A DNA stretch of 64,000 nucleotides from Aldehydirespirator sp965220345 (GTDB lineage: Bacteria; Actinomycetota; Acidimicrobiia; Acidimicrobiales; Aldehydirespiratoraceae), in assembly GCA_965220345.1 (NCBI GenBank), contig OZ244822.1:186001-250000 (forward strand), written 5' to 3'. Shown here one piece after another: positions 35,798 through 44,384 of this stretch (its first letter is position 1; the number at the start of each line of letters is the position of its first letter). The position numbers were made by a program, and so were the translations under genes. Under the pieces are notes generated by a model that searched no databases, was not told the DNA's origin, and saw nothing but the letters and a program-made list of their open reading frames with translations.

Positions 35798-37117
35798 TTA
35801 TTCAGCAGCAGTGGTCTCCCAGAGGCTTCGGATCGGAACGACTCGGAGACGTTCACCGAATCCAGCGCATGTCTCGCCGTCATAAAGAACCAGGCCAGCC
35901 ACAAAACGCTCACCAGCTGCGGCGGCAAGTTTCTTCAGTCCACGAAAATCCGCAGAAGCAACTGTTGACGAAGCCTTAACTTCGATTCCAGCAACCGCTC
36001 CTCCCGGCCCCTCTATGACGATGTCAACTTCAGCACCATCCCTATCTCGGAAGTGATAGAACCGTAAATGAGCGTGGTGGCTGTCAGCCTGACGGCGCAG
36101 TTCCTGATAGACGAAGGTCTCAGTGAGTTGCCCCAGCATGGGTCGATCAGCCTGAAGCGTTGCAGCATCAGCGCTCAACATCGCACACGCCAGACCGGTG
36201 TCACCAATATGCAGTTTGGGTGTCTTGACCAGCCTCCGAAGACGGTTGCTGTGCCATGGCAACAAACGCTCAATTAGGAACAGGCGCTCAAGAAGTGTCA
36301 GATAGTCGCGAATCGTTGGGAGGCTTAATTGAAATGACGAGGCGAGGCGGTTCACATTGAACAGACTTCCAGTCTGGGCTGCTGACATCTCAAGCAGGCG
36401 CGGGAGTGCATCAAGTCGGGAGATCCGAACCAAGTCTTGAGCGTCACGCTGCACGACAGCGTCGAGATAGTCCACATACCACCGCTGACGCCGATGACTC
36501 TGTGGGCGCGCCAAAGCAGCCGGAAACCCGCCTGCGACGATCCGTTTGCATAGTTCAAGACCTAGACGACTGTTCGTAGACATGCCGAATCCGCCGCCAA
36601 ACAGCCTGTCTAGGAACGGTGCAGGCGGCCTGCTCCAGTCGCCCGCACTCGTTGACCTCTCGATCTCAACCTGTGCCAAGGGGTGCAGCCTCACCATCTC
36701 CATTCGGCCCGCAAGCGAATCCGACAAGGCAGGTGCCAACAGAACGTTGCTTGACCCTGTCAACAGGAACCGGCCTGGACTCCGATCACGATCAATCGCC
36801 ACTTTCAGCGCTGTAAACACCTCGGGCACGCGCTGCACTTCGTCAAGCACCACCCTACGGGGCAAATCTGCCACAAAACCTACCGGATCTGCGCGGACCG
36901 CGTTTCGAGACACATCGTCATCAAAAGAGATGTAGGCATAATCCAGTCCTGACATTGACAAGCTGGATCTGCCGAGATGGTCTGGCGCGCATACTGCCTG
37001 CGCCAGAGTTGTCTTTCCGCACTGCCTAGGGCCATGCAACAACACCGCCGGTGAATCAGCCAGCGCTTCCACAAGACGGCTAAGAGCCAGCCGCGGATAC
37101 AGAGCACCTGTCAACAT
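35798..37117 (-). CDS. AAA-family ATPase with DUF4143
   Basis: This 439-residue protein belongs to the common but poorly understood ATPase/DUF4143 family. Walker A is HGPRQCGKTTLA near 28-39, Walker B VVLDEVQRVPE near 90, and sensor LLTGSSN near 118. The C-terminal DUF4143 has AEVDIVIEGPGG and GIEVKASSTV near 370-385, a PD-(D/E)xK-like nuclease pattern. It lies between the two copies of a duplicated membrane-protein unit, and its promoter region carries three 23-bp tandem repeats. It looks like an insertion into the duplicated segment; family members are often mobile or accessory. Confidence 0.9.
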   Translation of the reverse strand: MLTGALYPRLALSRLVEALADSPAVLLHGPRQCGKTTLAQAVCAPDHLGRSSLSMSGLDYAYISFDDDVSRNAVRADPVGFVADLPRRVVLDEVQRVPEVFTALKVAIDRDRSPGRFLLTGSSNVLLAPALSDSLAGRMEMVRLHPLAQVEIERSTSAGDWSRPPAPFLDRLFGGGFGMSTNSRLGLELCKRIVAGGFPAALARPQSHRRQRWYVDYLDAVVQRDAQDLVRISRLDALPRLLEMSAAQTGSLFNVNRLASSFQLSLPTIRDYLTLLERLFLIERLLPWHSNRLRRLVKTPKLHIGDTGLACAMLSADAATLQADRPMLGQLTETFVYQELRRQADSHHAHLRFYHFRDRDGAEVDIVIEGPGGAVAGIEVKASSTVASADFRGLKKLAAAAGERFVAGLVLYDGETCAGFGERLRVVPIRSLWETTAAE

Positions 37118-37146
37118 CGTCTCGGTGAACCCCCTTTTTTACCATT

Positions 37147-37215
37147 CGGCTGATTGAAAGGTTACACCTCGGCTGATTGAAAGGTTACACCTCGGCTGAT
37201 TGAAAGTTTATGCCT
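37147..37215 (-). promoter_or_regulatory. Three 23-bp tandem repeats upstream of the DUF4143 ATPase
   Basis: Units at 37147-37169, 37170-37192 and 37193-37215. The first two are identical and the third diverges toward its end. On the coding strand each contains GGTGTAACCTTTC (third: GGCATAAACTTTC) followed by AATCAGCCG. They lie 30-98 bases before the ATG. A related array with the same core occurs at 50678-50746. They are probably regulator-binding sites. Confidence 0.7.
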
Positions 37216-37221
37216 CGGTTG

Positions 37222-37245
37222 GCCGAAGTTCACCGCCCCGACTAA
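37222..37245 (+). pseudogene. 3'-terminal remnant of the 163-residue hypothetical gene
   Basis: The codons gcc gaa gtt cac cgc ccc gac taa read AEVHRPD-stop, matching the last codons of the gene ending at 33370. The rest of that gene is absent here. It marks one end of the duplicated unit and is directly abutted by the 23-bp repeat array of the ATPase. Confidence 0.75.
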
Positions 37246-38330
37246 CCCCAGGTCATTGTTGACTTGCTTTAGAGGTTGTCGGGGTCACAGCTAGCTTCTG
37301 ATGCGGCTCGGCTGATGCGGCTCGGTGTGCTGCTGCGACGGTTCATTCAATGATCTACGAGTTAGGTCATCCATTTGAAGCCGAGCATTGCTATTGCGCC
37401 GATCAGTAGCATAGCGCCGAGGGTTGCTGTGATCAGCTGCGGAACCCGTCGATCCTCATAGGCCAACAGCTCTAGACGCCAACCTGGCGGCTGACCGTGT
37501 GTCTCTTGAGCGTATTCTCCTACTTTACGGAAAATAGGAGTGTCTGCTGCTCGTCGTTTGTCAACAAGATCAAACCCCAAAAACAGAAAAGCCGCAGCGA
37601 TCGTTACCGACACCGAATCATGTATCCATCGAGCGAAGGGCTCTAACGTGTTCTCAGGCCGTGCTACCACAGCCAACGCAGCGGTAACAGCAGCAAACAT
37701 CGCTAATACTGCTGGCTCAGCAAAACCTCGACCTTGTTGTCGCAGACCTACCAAACGTTCCACATCCACCAGCAACTTCGACCAGCGCTGCGCCACGGCA
37801 ATGTCGGCTGATTCGGCTTCGACAACGGTGCGCTTTTCTAAATCGCGGCGCAACTCCAAGTAGGCATCATTAAACTCCTTCCCCGACGAACTATCGATTA
37901 CATGCAGTCGTTTCATGCATTCTTCGCACTCTTTTGCGCTCATATATCCTGTTGTGTATCCCCCGCCTCGAGCTTCGCTGTAACGGAGCATCACATTGAA
38001 CTCATGATACAAACCCAGCATCAACTCATCAGCGGCACGGCGTAGTTCCCCCACACGGCTCTGCCTGAACGAATACACCAAAATAAACACTGTAGCGAGC
38101 AACCCGAGAATCCCCCAATACTCCACAACAGACCACACCTGCCAGTTATCAGGAACCCAATCATCACGAAACAAAACCAACACCCCCGACACCCATAAAG
38201 CCAAAACCAACGCCCGATAGCCATACCCGCCCGAGCCTTGCCTAGTCTCAGCCCCTTCAGGGTCAAGATGCAAAACCATATTCACTGCTACAACCCCAGC
38301 AGCCCCCGCAATCAACAAATCAGGACGAGC
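37222..38330. repeat. Long direct repeat, copy 2 (partner at 33347-34460)
   Basis: This is the second copy of the duplicated segment, covering the 3' remnant above, the intergenic gap and the 3' half of membrane protein copy B. The very high identity to copy 1 ends abruptly near 38330, inside the coding sequence. Confidence 0.9.
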
Positions 38331-39311
38331 AATATCAGTATCAGCAAACCCAGCAAGCAGTATTAATGCACCGACAGGAGTCAAATAATAAAGACTATTG
38401 ACCCCAGCCGCATCCCTACCATGCTTCACGCGTGCTAGATGTAAACCATTATGAAAACACCAGTTAGAAAACGGATGAACAAAGCCAGAGCACAAGACAA
38501 AAGTCAATCCAGATGCAGTGAAACCCCAGTCCGATCCAGCAGATGCTACCAACCCCACAATAAAAATGACAGGTGCCAATACTAGAGTAGAAAGTATATT
38601 GCCGGATACTGATACCGAAGTTTTGTCACGCTTAGATAAATCATCACACTGATCTGCACCCATCAAATTCGAATTCATCGAACCGGCAGCAATACTAAAT
38701 GCTGCCACAACAGCTAGTAAGAGTCCTAGCCAATCCCGCTGCGTCCAAGCAGACAAACCGTCTTGGTTATCACTAATTACCACAAGTGCAACAGCAGCAG
38801 CCCCGATGACTAGCATCACCAACATCGAAAAAATTCTGTTCCCAGACTCATCGTTTTCTAATTGGCTATCGCTTTCTTTGAGTCCGCGCTGGCCCCAAAA
38901 ACTGGTCGTTGTTAACAAAGCAAAAAATACCGGCCAAAACTCAAAAGCAATAGTCACTACTGAAGGATTACTGAGAGTTATCGCAACCGCAAATAGAAGT
39001 CCGGAAAATCCACAAAATGCTTGGGCTATTAGATATCCAAATTTGATGACTTTCAAATCGGCCACTATCGATACTCTGCGAGCTTTCTTGTCCCTCTCGC
39101 GATCTTTGAGGCGCTCCTTCGTTTTGGGGAACCCTGTCTGTACTAAGACACTCCAAACCGCTGCTCGTGCTACATACCAGAGCGCAGCAAACAGCCAAGG
39201 CGACAAATCACGAGTTCCCGCCCAAATAAGCACCGGTAAAGAAGCAAAGCCAACAACGGCAGCGAGCATCCACAATACTGGCGAACCAGAAACACGGGAA
39301 CGTAGTGTCAC
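37362..39311 (-). CDS. Large membrane protein, EamA/DMT-like N-terminal half with unique C-terminal half (copy B)
   Basis: This 649-residue paralog of copy A has the same start region (LRSRVSGSPVLWMLAAVVGFASLPV). Residues about 45-325 then differ substantially while keeping a ten-segment EamA-like layout. From IARPDLLIAG onward the two are nearly identical for about 315 residues. The divergent part (about 38330-39190) is visibly richer in A and T than either the shared half or copy A. This points to different ancestry or different selection of the two halves, with gene conversion keeping the C-terminal half uniform. Confidence 0.75.
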   Translation of the reverse strand: MTLRSRVSGSPVLWMLAAVVGFASLPVLIWAGTRDLSPWLFAALWYVARAAVWSVLVQTGFPKTKERLKDRERDKKARRVSIVADLKVIKFGYLIAQAFCGFSGLLFAVAITLSNPSVVTIAFEFWPVFFALLTTTSFWGQRGLKESDSQLENDESGNRIFSMLVMLVIGAAAVALVVISDNQDGLSAWTQRDWLGLLLAVVAAFSIAAGSMNSNLMGADQCDDLSKRDKTSVSVSGNILSTLVLAPVIFIVGLVASAGSDWGFTASGLTFVLCSGFVHPFSNWCFHNGLHLARVKHGRDAAGVNSLYYLTPVGALILLAGFADTDIARPDLLIAGAAGVVAVNMVLHLDPEGAETRQGSGGYGYRALVLALWVSGVLVLFRDDWVPDNWQVWSVVEYWGILGLLATVFILVYSFRQSRVGELRRAADELMLGLYHEFNVMLRYSEARGGGYTTGYMSAKECEECMKRLHVIDSSSGKEFNDAYLELRRDLEKRTVVEAESADIAVAQRWSKLLVDVERLVGLRQQGRGFAEPAVLAMFAAVTAALAVVARPENTLEPFARWIHDSVSVTIAAAFLFLGFDLVDKRRAADTPIFRKVGEYAQETHGQPPGWRLELLAYEDRRVPQLITATLGAMLLIGAIAMLGFKWMT

Positions 39312-39795
39312 AGCAACACCAGACGAGTCTGGTCAGCATCGTCAAAGATGCCTCGTCTTGAAATATCCGAATGTGATACCGAGGCGGACTCGGCTGGGCA
39401 CCTTGTTAAATGATCACATAGCTCCGTTGGATCGGAGATGACGCAAGCGACCCCCCCCCCGCGCGATTGGCTGCAGTTGCTTCACAAGCTTGCGGTTGGC
39501 GGAGGTTGTCACAGCCCTAACGCTAGCGGCATCTCAACGACAGTGCTAACAGACGCACCCCACCCGCAACAGCCACATAGTTCTCAGCATGGGCGACTCC
39601 TGGATGCCGGGGGATGCGAACGAGGAGTATCCGACGAACTGATCAATCAGTGGCGGAACTCGTCACATGAGGCTCAACGGTCAGCCGACCGATTTGGCCT
39701 CAAGGGTGAAACGTGCCTAGACGCGCCGTTGGGGCTGACGCATCAAGCGCCAGCCCCCGCGGGTCTAGTCAGTATTTGCTAAGGGCTTAAGAAAC
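39312..39795. other. Gene-poor region upstream of copy B
   Basis: These 484 bases hold no gene I can support. The part to about 39650 is the duplicate of 35417-35800 and includes the poly-C tract. A plus-strand frame (39438-39782) reads through the tract for 114 codons, but it has no recognisable family. Its first codons match the frame preserved in the other copy, so it is a possible gene remnant rather than a confident gene. The end contains the terminator of the operon to the right. Confidence 0.5.
39451..39460. repeat. Homopolymeric C10 tract
   Basis: Ten consecutive C lie about 140 bases upstream of the copy B start. The tract is one base longer than its counterpart at 35613-35621, with compensating changes next to it that keep the short plus-strand frame. 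Confidence 0.9.
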
Positions 39796-39812
39796 CTACG
39801 AGGGCTCGTAGG
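39786..39812 (-). terminator. Intrinsic terminator of the transport/catabolic operon
   Basis: On the minus strand an 8-bp stem CCTACGAG/CTCGTAGG with a two-base loop (39812-39795) is followed by TTTCTT. The stem overlaps the last codons and stop of the substrate-binding protein gene. It is well placed to end the leftward operon that starts near 49.7 kb. Confidence 0.5.
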
Positions 39813-41406
39813 AGAAGACCACGTTGTTGAGGCTGGCTTGGATGTTCTCTTCACCACCAAGGTTCTGCACGACGGTGATCTTGGCAGCGCCACAGTCACC
39901 AAAGTCGTCACAGTTGATGGTGCCGATAATGCCTGAATAGCCGCGCAAGTCATACAGGAAGTCGCGCACACCCTGGCGGTCGATCATCAAGTGGTCGTCC
40001 TCAATCCAAGAAGCGGCCTTGATGGCTTCAAGCAAAAGCGTGGTCGCGTCATAACCATGCGCCCAGAACGCCGACGAGGGAACCTCACCGTATGCGGCTT
40101 CGTAGGCTTCCGTGAAGTCAGCAGCGGTCTTGCCGGTGCTCTCATTGACGTTCTCACCGAAACGCTGATCCGGGCCCGAGAAATACATGTCAGTGGTCTG
40201 CGGCAGTGGCAGATAGTTAGCGTTCAACAAACCATCCGCAGCTAACAGCACAGTGTCTTCAAGACCAGGCACACCAGGAGCCTGATCAGCTACGAAATCG
40301 CCGGCAGGCTGAAAGATCGGGAAGAACAACGCTTCAGGGCTACCTGCCGCGATCTCAGTCAGCACTGGAATCATGTCGGTGTCTTCTTTGTTCACAGCCG
40401 AAAACCCAGTCACCGAACCACCCAGTTCCTCATAAGCATCCGAAAACGCCTGAGCGAGACCCTGAGTGTAGGGATCACCATCGTGAATGGCCGCAGCAGT
40501 GCTGAAACCCAACTCGTTGAACACGAACTCAGCCATCGCTGCGCCCTGATACAAATCGTTGTGAGCGGTACGGTAGTAGCCGCGCACATGATTCGGACCT
40601 GCAATGCCTGCCAGATTCGAAGTCAACGCAGGCGAAGTGTTACCACCAGAAATCAGCACCATTCCCGCGTTAGTGATCAACGGTGCAGCAGCCACAGCCG
40701 CTCCTGAGCATGAAGTGCCCAGCACGCCAACCACATCCTCGTCCGCGACAATGATCTGAGCAGCGGCCTGGCCGCCGTCGTTGGAGCAGAGATCATCAAG
40801 ACTCGCGCCCAGATCCACATCAAAACCATGAACCGGACCGAAATCATCAACCGCGATATACGCAGCACGATCAATAGGCAACCCGAACGAAGCAGTATCA
40901 CCCGTAATCGACTGCAAAGAACGAATCTGAATAGCATCACCAGACTCAACCGTGACAACACCCAAAGACCCATCACCAAGATGCATCATCTCGGCGGCGG
41001 CGGCTGCTTCTGCGGCTGCTTCAGCTTCAGCTTCGGCCATAGCAGCAACAGTCTCTTCGGCTTCAGCCTGCGCAGCGGCCGCTGCTTCAGCTTCGGCTTG
41101 GGCGGCCTCAAGTTGTGCTTCAAGTTCAGCGACGACCTCTGGGTCGACCGCGCCTTCGGCTTCGGCCATAGCTTCTTCTAGTGCTGCCTCAGCTTCGGCT
41201 GCTGCCTCTTCAGCTGCGGCGGCTCGGTCGGCGGCGGCGGCTGCTTCTTCGGCGGCGGCCGCTGCATCGGCTTGAGCTTGAGCAGCGGCTGCGGTTTCGG
41301 CCATAGCATCGGAATCTGACTCGTCATCATCACCGCAGGCTGCGGCAATCAGACCTAGCGCCAAAAGCGGCACTAAAATCCTTACTAGTGCTTTCTTTGT
41401 TGACAC
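39796..41406 (-). CDS. ABC substrate-binding lipoprotein, branched-chain amino-acid (periplasmic-binding type 1) fold, with coiled-coil stalk
   Basis: This 536-residue protein has an N-terminal signal with lipobox LIAAACGDDD (Cys near 24). About 115 residues made almost only of Ala, Glu, Asp, Met and Gln follow and form a predicted coiled coil. The remaining 390 residues form a type 1 periplasmic-binding domain (QSITGDTASFGLPIDRAAYIAVDD, GTSCSGAAVAAAPLITNAGMVLISGGNTSP). The start is a GTG preceded by AGGAGGG. No matching LivHM/LivFG genes are adjacent. The signal, stalk and 5' leader are shared with the unrelated binding protein at 42807-44240. It is last in the operon; whether it works with the neighbouring permeases is unknown. 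Confidence 0.88.
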   Translation of the reverse strand: MSTKKALVRILVPLLALGLIAAACGDDDESDSDAMAETAAAAQAQADAAAAAEEAAAAADRAAAAEEAAAEAEAALEEAMAEAEGAVDPEVVAELEAQLEAAQAEAEAAAAAQAEAEETVAAMAEAEAEAAAEAAAAAEMMHLGDGSLGVVTVESGDAIQIRSLQSITGDTASFGLPIDRAAYIAVDDFGPVHGFDVDLGASLDDLCSNDGGQAAAQIIVADEDVVGVLGTSCSGAAVAAAPLITNAGMVLISGGNTSPALTSNLAGIAGPNHVRGYYRTAHNDLYQGAAMAEFVFNELGFSTAAAIHDGDPYTQGLAQAFSDAYEELGGSVTGFSAVNKEDTDMIPVLTEIAAGSPEALFFPIFQPAGDFVADQAPGVPGLEDTVLLAADGLLNANYLPLPQTTDMYFSGPDQRFGENVNESTGKTAADFTEAYEAAYGEVPSSAFWAHGYDATTLLLEAIKAASWIEDDHLMIDRQGVRDFLYDLRGYSGIIGTINCDDFGDCGAAKITVVQNLGGEENIQASLNNVVFSYEPS

Positions 41407-41621
41407 TGTTCCCTCCTGACAGTTGATTTATTAAGTGAGGTTGGGCACCCACAGCTCTTGCTGCAGGTTGAAGATGAGCCGATATTAGGCCGAGTCGAAG
41501 CTGAAGGCAAGCCGTAGTTAGCAAATCGGCTCCAGCATTACGCCTTAGCTAATTGAAAGGTCTGCGGCTGGCTAATCCGGAACTGGGCATCCCTGCCTGA
41601 ATGATGACACAAAGTCCAGGA

Positions 41622-42623
41622 TCAAACCGAGCTTGTTGTCATGCCTGAGCCTGGCACGGTGCAGGCTTGCACGGTGAGATCAATCACAGCATCGGCATCG
41701 GCATCCCAAACCACCTGATGCATCGGCACTGAAGAATCTGGAACAAAATTTGACAACGGACGTGTGTCTGTGACAGTCATGCCTCGAGTGTGCTCGCCGT
41801 GGATTTCTACTGTCACGGGATGGCTCGAACTGTGGAACAAATCAGGATGCGTGACCGCTATCACCGCTGTGGCATCATGCATCGGCGCAGCCGCCAGGCC
41901 ATATTCACGGCATCTCGCATAGGCGTAATCCAAGAGATCCGCAGCGAAATCAGCTACTGGTGTTGTCGCTGCGCGCATTCGCGAAGCTTCGTCGCCGCCT
42001 AGCAGCACCTTGTGAGTGACATCTAGACCAACCATCGTCAACGGGGCGGCCTCTCGGAACACGATCGCCGCAGCTTCGGGGTCTGCCCAAATATTGAACT
42101 CAGCCACTGGGGTGACGTTGCCTCCATGAGCAGCACCTCCCATGATCGTGAGGCTCGCCAGATGGCTGTGCAGATCAGGGTCGCGTCGCAGTGCCAAAGC
42201 CACGTTGGTTAGTGGCCCTACCGCCACAAGATGCAGATCTTCTACCGAGCGGGCAATGTCGCAGAGATAAGTAACAGCGTCATCGGAAGCAACCGAGCGG
42301 CGCAGCTCAGGAAGCGCAACGTCACCGAGTCCGGTAGCACCATGAACTCGTGCCGCGTCCATTGTGGGCGCGATCAAAGGCCGCGCCGCGCCGCGATGGA
42401 CTTCAGCGGACAGTCCAGCGATTTGGGCGGTGATCAAGGCGTTGTGGGTGGTGTGTTCAATACCCACATTGCCGTTGACTGTGGTTATGCCAATCAGCTC
42501 ACCGAAATGTGCTGCGGTGAGAATCGCCAAGGCATCATCAAGACCAGGATCGCAATCCAGCACGATCTTGGGTCGCTGAGAAACGGGTTGCGAAGAGGTT
42601 TGCGAATCGGTTGCTGTGCTCAT
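41622..42623 (-). CDS. Nucleoside hydrolase (inosine-uridine preferring family)
   Basis: This 333-residue enzyme of the IUNH family cleaves the N-glycosidic bond of ribonucleosides to base and ribose. The calcium-binding DCDPGLDDALAI is near residue 23 and the VNGNVGIEHTTHNAL segment near 52; HDATAVIAVTHPDLF near 255 supplies the catalytic His and final Asp. It lies between two substrate-binding protein genes in a leftward operon. With the transporter, this suggests that imported nucleosides are split inside the cell. Confidence 0.9.
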   Translation of the reverse strand: MSTATDSQTSSQPVSQRPKIVLDCDPGLDDALAILTAAHFGELIGITTVNGNVGIEHTTHNALITAQIAGLSAEVHRGAARPLIAPTMDAARVHGATGLGDVALPELRRSVASDDAVTYLCDIARSVEDLHLVAVGPLTNVALALRRDPDLHSHLASLTIMGGAAHGGNVTPVAEFNIWADPEAAAIVFREAAPLTMVGLDVTHKVLLGGDEASRMRAATTPVADFAADLLDYAYARCREYGLAAAPMHDATAVIAVTHPDLFHSSSHPVTVEIHGEHTRGMTVTDTRPLSNFVPDSSVPMHQVVWDADADAVIDLTVQACTVPGSGMTTSSV

Positions 42624-42806
42624 GCAGCAAGCCTAGAAGCCGAACGAACAGGCGGGCCGCAGCATCCATAATCTGAAGCGAGAAAGCGGGCCAGCGACGA
42701 CACACTGCCGCCGCTGACCTGCCTCTCAATTCATAAGTTCACAACAGTTCACAAGCCCGAAGGCTGCGAACCGTCAGCCAAAACCGGCAAACCGGCAATT
42801 AGTTGT

Positions 42807-44240
42807 CTACTCTCCGCCCTCGCGCAACTCAACCGGAACACGCTGCCAACCGTTACCAACAACATCCACTCCAGCGTTGCGCAGATTGGCTACAGCCTCC
42901 CAAGCAATGTCGCTGCGGAAGGCACCCTCATCAGGTGGCGATTCAAGGATTCCTTCGTTGGTAGCTATTTCCACGGTCTGATTCCATAGGTCAGGATCCA
43001 GCACACCCACACCCAGCGGCGATGGCCAGATCAAAGCGTTGATCTCGTTGAGTTGCCAAGTCTGATGCGACAGTCCCAGAGTGGGAGAGTTGTCAAGCAC
43101 GATCTGCACGCACTCGGTGGGATTGTCACGGCAGTAGATCCAACCCAGCAGCGATGCCTCCACGAACTTGACTGCGGTCTCGCGGTATTCGGGATCATCT
43201 TCAAGCCGGCCAGCATCAGCCCACAAGGCATCTTGGAGCATGGCCGTGCCGACATCGTTCCAGTCGATGATGTTGAGGTCTTCGGGTTGGAAAAGTTCAC
43301 CGGTTTCAGGGTTGACCGTCTCAAGCACCTGGGCGTATTCGTTGTAGATCATGGCCTGCGCTGCGTCAATCTCGCCGTCAATCAATGCCAGCATGTCAAA
43401 ATTCTGCTGCACTAGCTGAACATCTTCCTCCGGGTCAAGATCGTTCTGGCGGAGTCCAGCCAGCAACTCGAACTCGTTTCCAAAGCCCCAGTTGCCTACC
43501 CTGCGGCCCTCTAGATCAGCCACTTCAGTAATGCCAGAGTCAGCAAAAGACACCTGCAAAGTGGCGCTGCGCTGGAACACTTGGGCAATATTGGTGATAT
43601 CAGCACCTTCTGCTCTAGGCACCAGACCCCGCGGCACCCAAGACACAGCGAAATCAGCCGCGCCCGAGTCGAGCACCGAAGCTGGCACGATGTCGACACT
43701 GCCTTCGAGAATCTCAACATTGAGGCCGTAGTCATCGTAGATTCCGGTAGCGAGAGCTGCGTAATAGCCCGCGAACTGAGCCTGAGTGAACCACTGAAGC
43801 TGCAGACTCACATCAACCGGCTCGGCGGCCATTTCGGCCTCCATAGCGGCCGCTTCGGCTTCAGCCATGACAGCAGCAGCGGCTTCCTCGGCTTCGGCTT
43901 GTGCAGCGGCTGCGGCATCGGCTTCGGCTTGTGCGGCTTCGAGTTGCGCTTCTAGTTCAGCAGCTACCTCTGGGTCAACCGCTCCCTCGGCTGCGGCCAT
44001 AGCCTCTGCGAGTGCTGCCTCAGCAGCAGCAGCATCAGCTTCGGCCTGAGCGGCTCTTTCAGCGGCGGCGGCTGCTTCCTCGGCGGCTTCGGCTGCTTGG
44101 GCCTGAGCAGATGCTGCGGTTTCGGCCAAAGCATCAGAATCTGACTCGTCATCATCGCCGCAGGCTGCAGCAATCAGACCTAGAGCCAAAAGCGGCACCA
44201 GAAGTCGTACCAATGTCTTCTTTTTGACTTTTCTTGTCAC
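42807..44240 (-). CDS. ABC substrate-binding lipoprotein, NMT1/THI5-like (periplasmic-binding type 2) fold, with coiled-coil stalk
   Basis: This 477-residue protein has lipobox LIAAACGDDD near residue 27 and a stalk of about 115 residues of Ala/Glu-rich coiled coil. The NMT1/THI5-like domain begins at VDVSLQLQWFTQAQFAGYYAALATGIYDD. This family binds pyrimidine precursors, riboflavin-like or sulfonate ligands. Two permease genes and an ATPase precede it in the same operon, so it is the receptor of that transporter. The start is GTG at 44240 behind AGGAGGG. The stalk and 5' leader match those of the 39796-41406 gene although the binding domains are unrelated. Confidence 0.9.
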   Translation of the reverse strand: MTRKVKKKTLVRLLVPLLALGLIAAACGDDDESDSDALAETAASAQAQAAEAAEEAAAAAERAAQAEADAAAAEAALAEAMAAAEGAVDPEVAAELEAQLEAAQAEADAAAAAQAEAEEAAAAVMAEAEAAAMEAEMAAEPVDVSLQLQWFTQAQFAGYYAALATGIYDDYGLNVEILEGSVDIVPASVLDSGAADFAVSWVPRGLVPRAEGADITNIAQVFQRSATLQVSFADSGITEVADLEGRRVGNWGFGNEFELLAGLRQNDLDPEEDVQLVQQNFDMLALIDGEIDAAQAMIYNEYAQVLETVNPETGELFQPEDLNIIDWNDVGTAMLQDALWADAGRLEDDPEYRETAVKFVEASLLGWIYCRDNPTECVQIVLDNSPTLGLSHQTWQLNEINALIWPSPLGVGVLDPDLWNQTVEIATNEGILESPPDEGAFRSDIAWEAVANLRNAGVDVVGNGWQRVPVELREGGE

Positions 44241-44384
44241 GTTTCCCTCCTAGGGGTTGGTTTCTTCTAATGAAGCCGGATGCCTACAGCTCCCTGACTC
44301 CTCGCCAAAGGTCATGGTCATGGTCATGGAGGCGGCGATATGTCAAAGCCAAAGCTGATGGCGTGTTGTAGGCAAAGCCAGAAA

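Noticed and set aside
37140..37215. CRISPR array
   Set aside because: The 23-bp units are directly adjacent without spacers and there are only three, so this is a tandem repeat rather than CRISPR.
39438..39782. Plus-strand 114-codon frame crossing the C10 tract
   Set aside because: Only the first 25 or so codons are preserved in the duplicated copy, where the frame then stops. It has no family match that I recognise, so it is noted as a possible remnant only.
40952..41275. Ala/Ser-rich plus-strand frames opposite the coiled-coil stalk regions
   Set aside because: They are shadows caused by the Ala/Glu-rich codons on the other strand; the lipoprotein genes explain the sequence.
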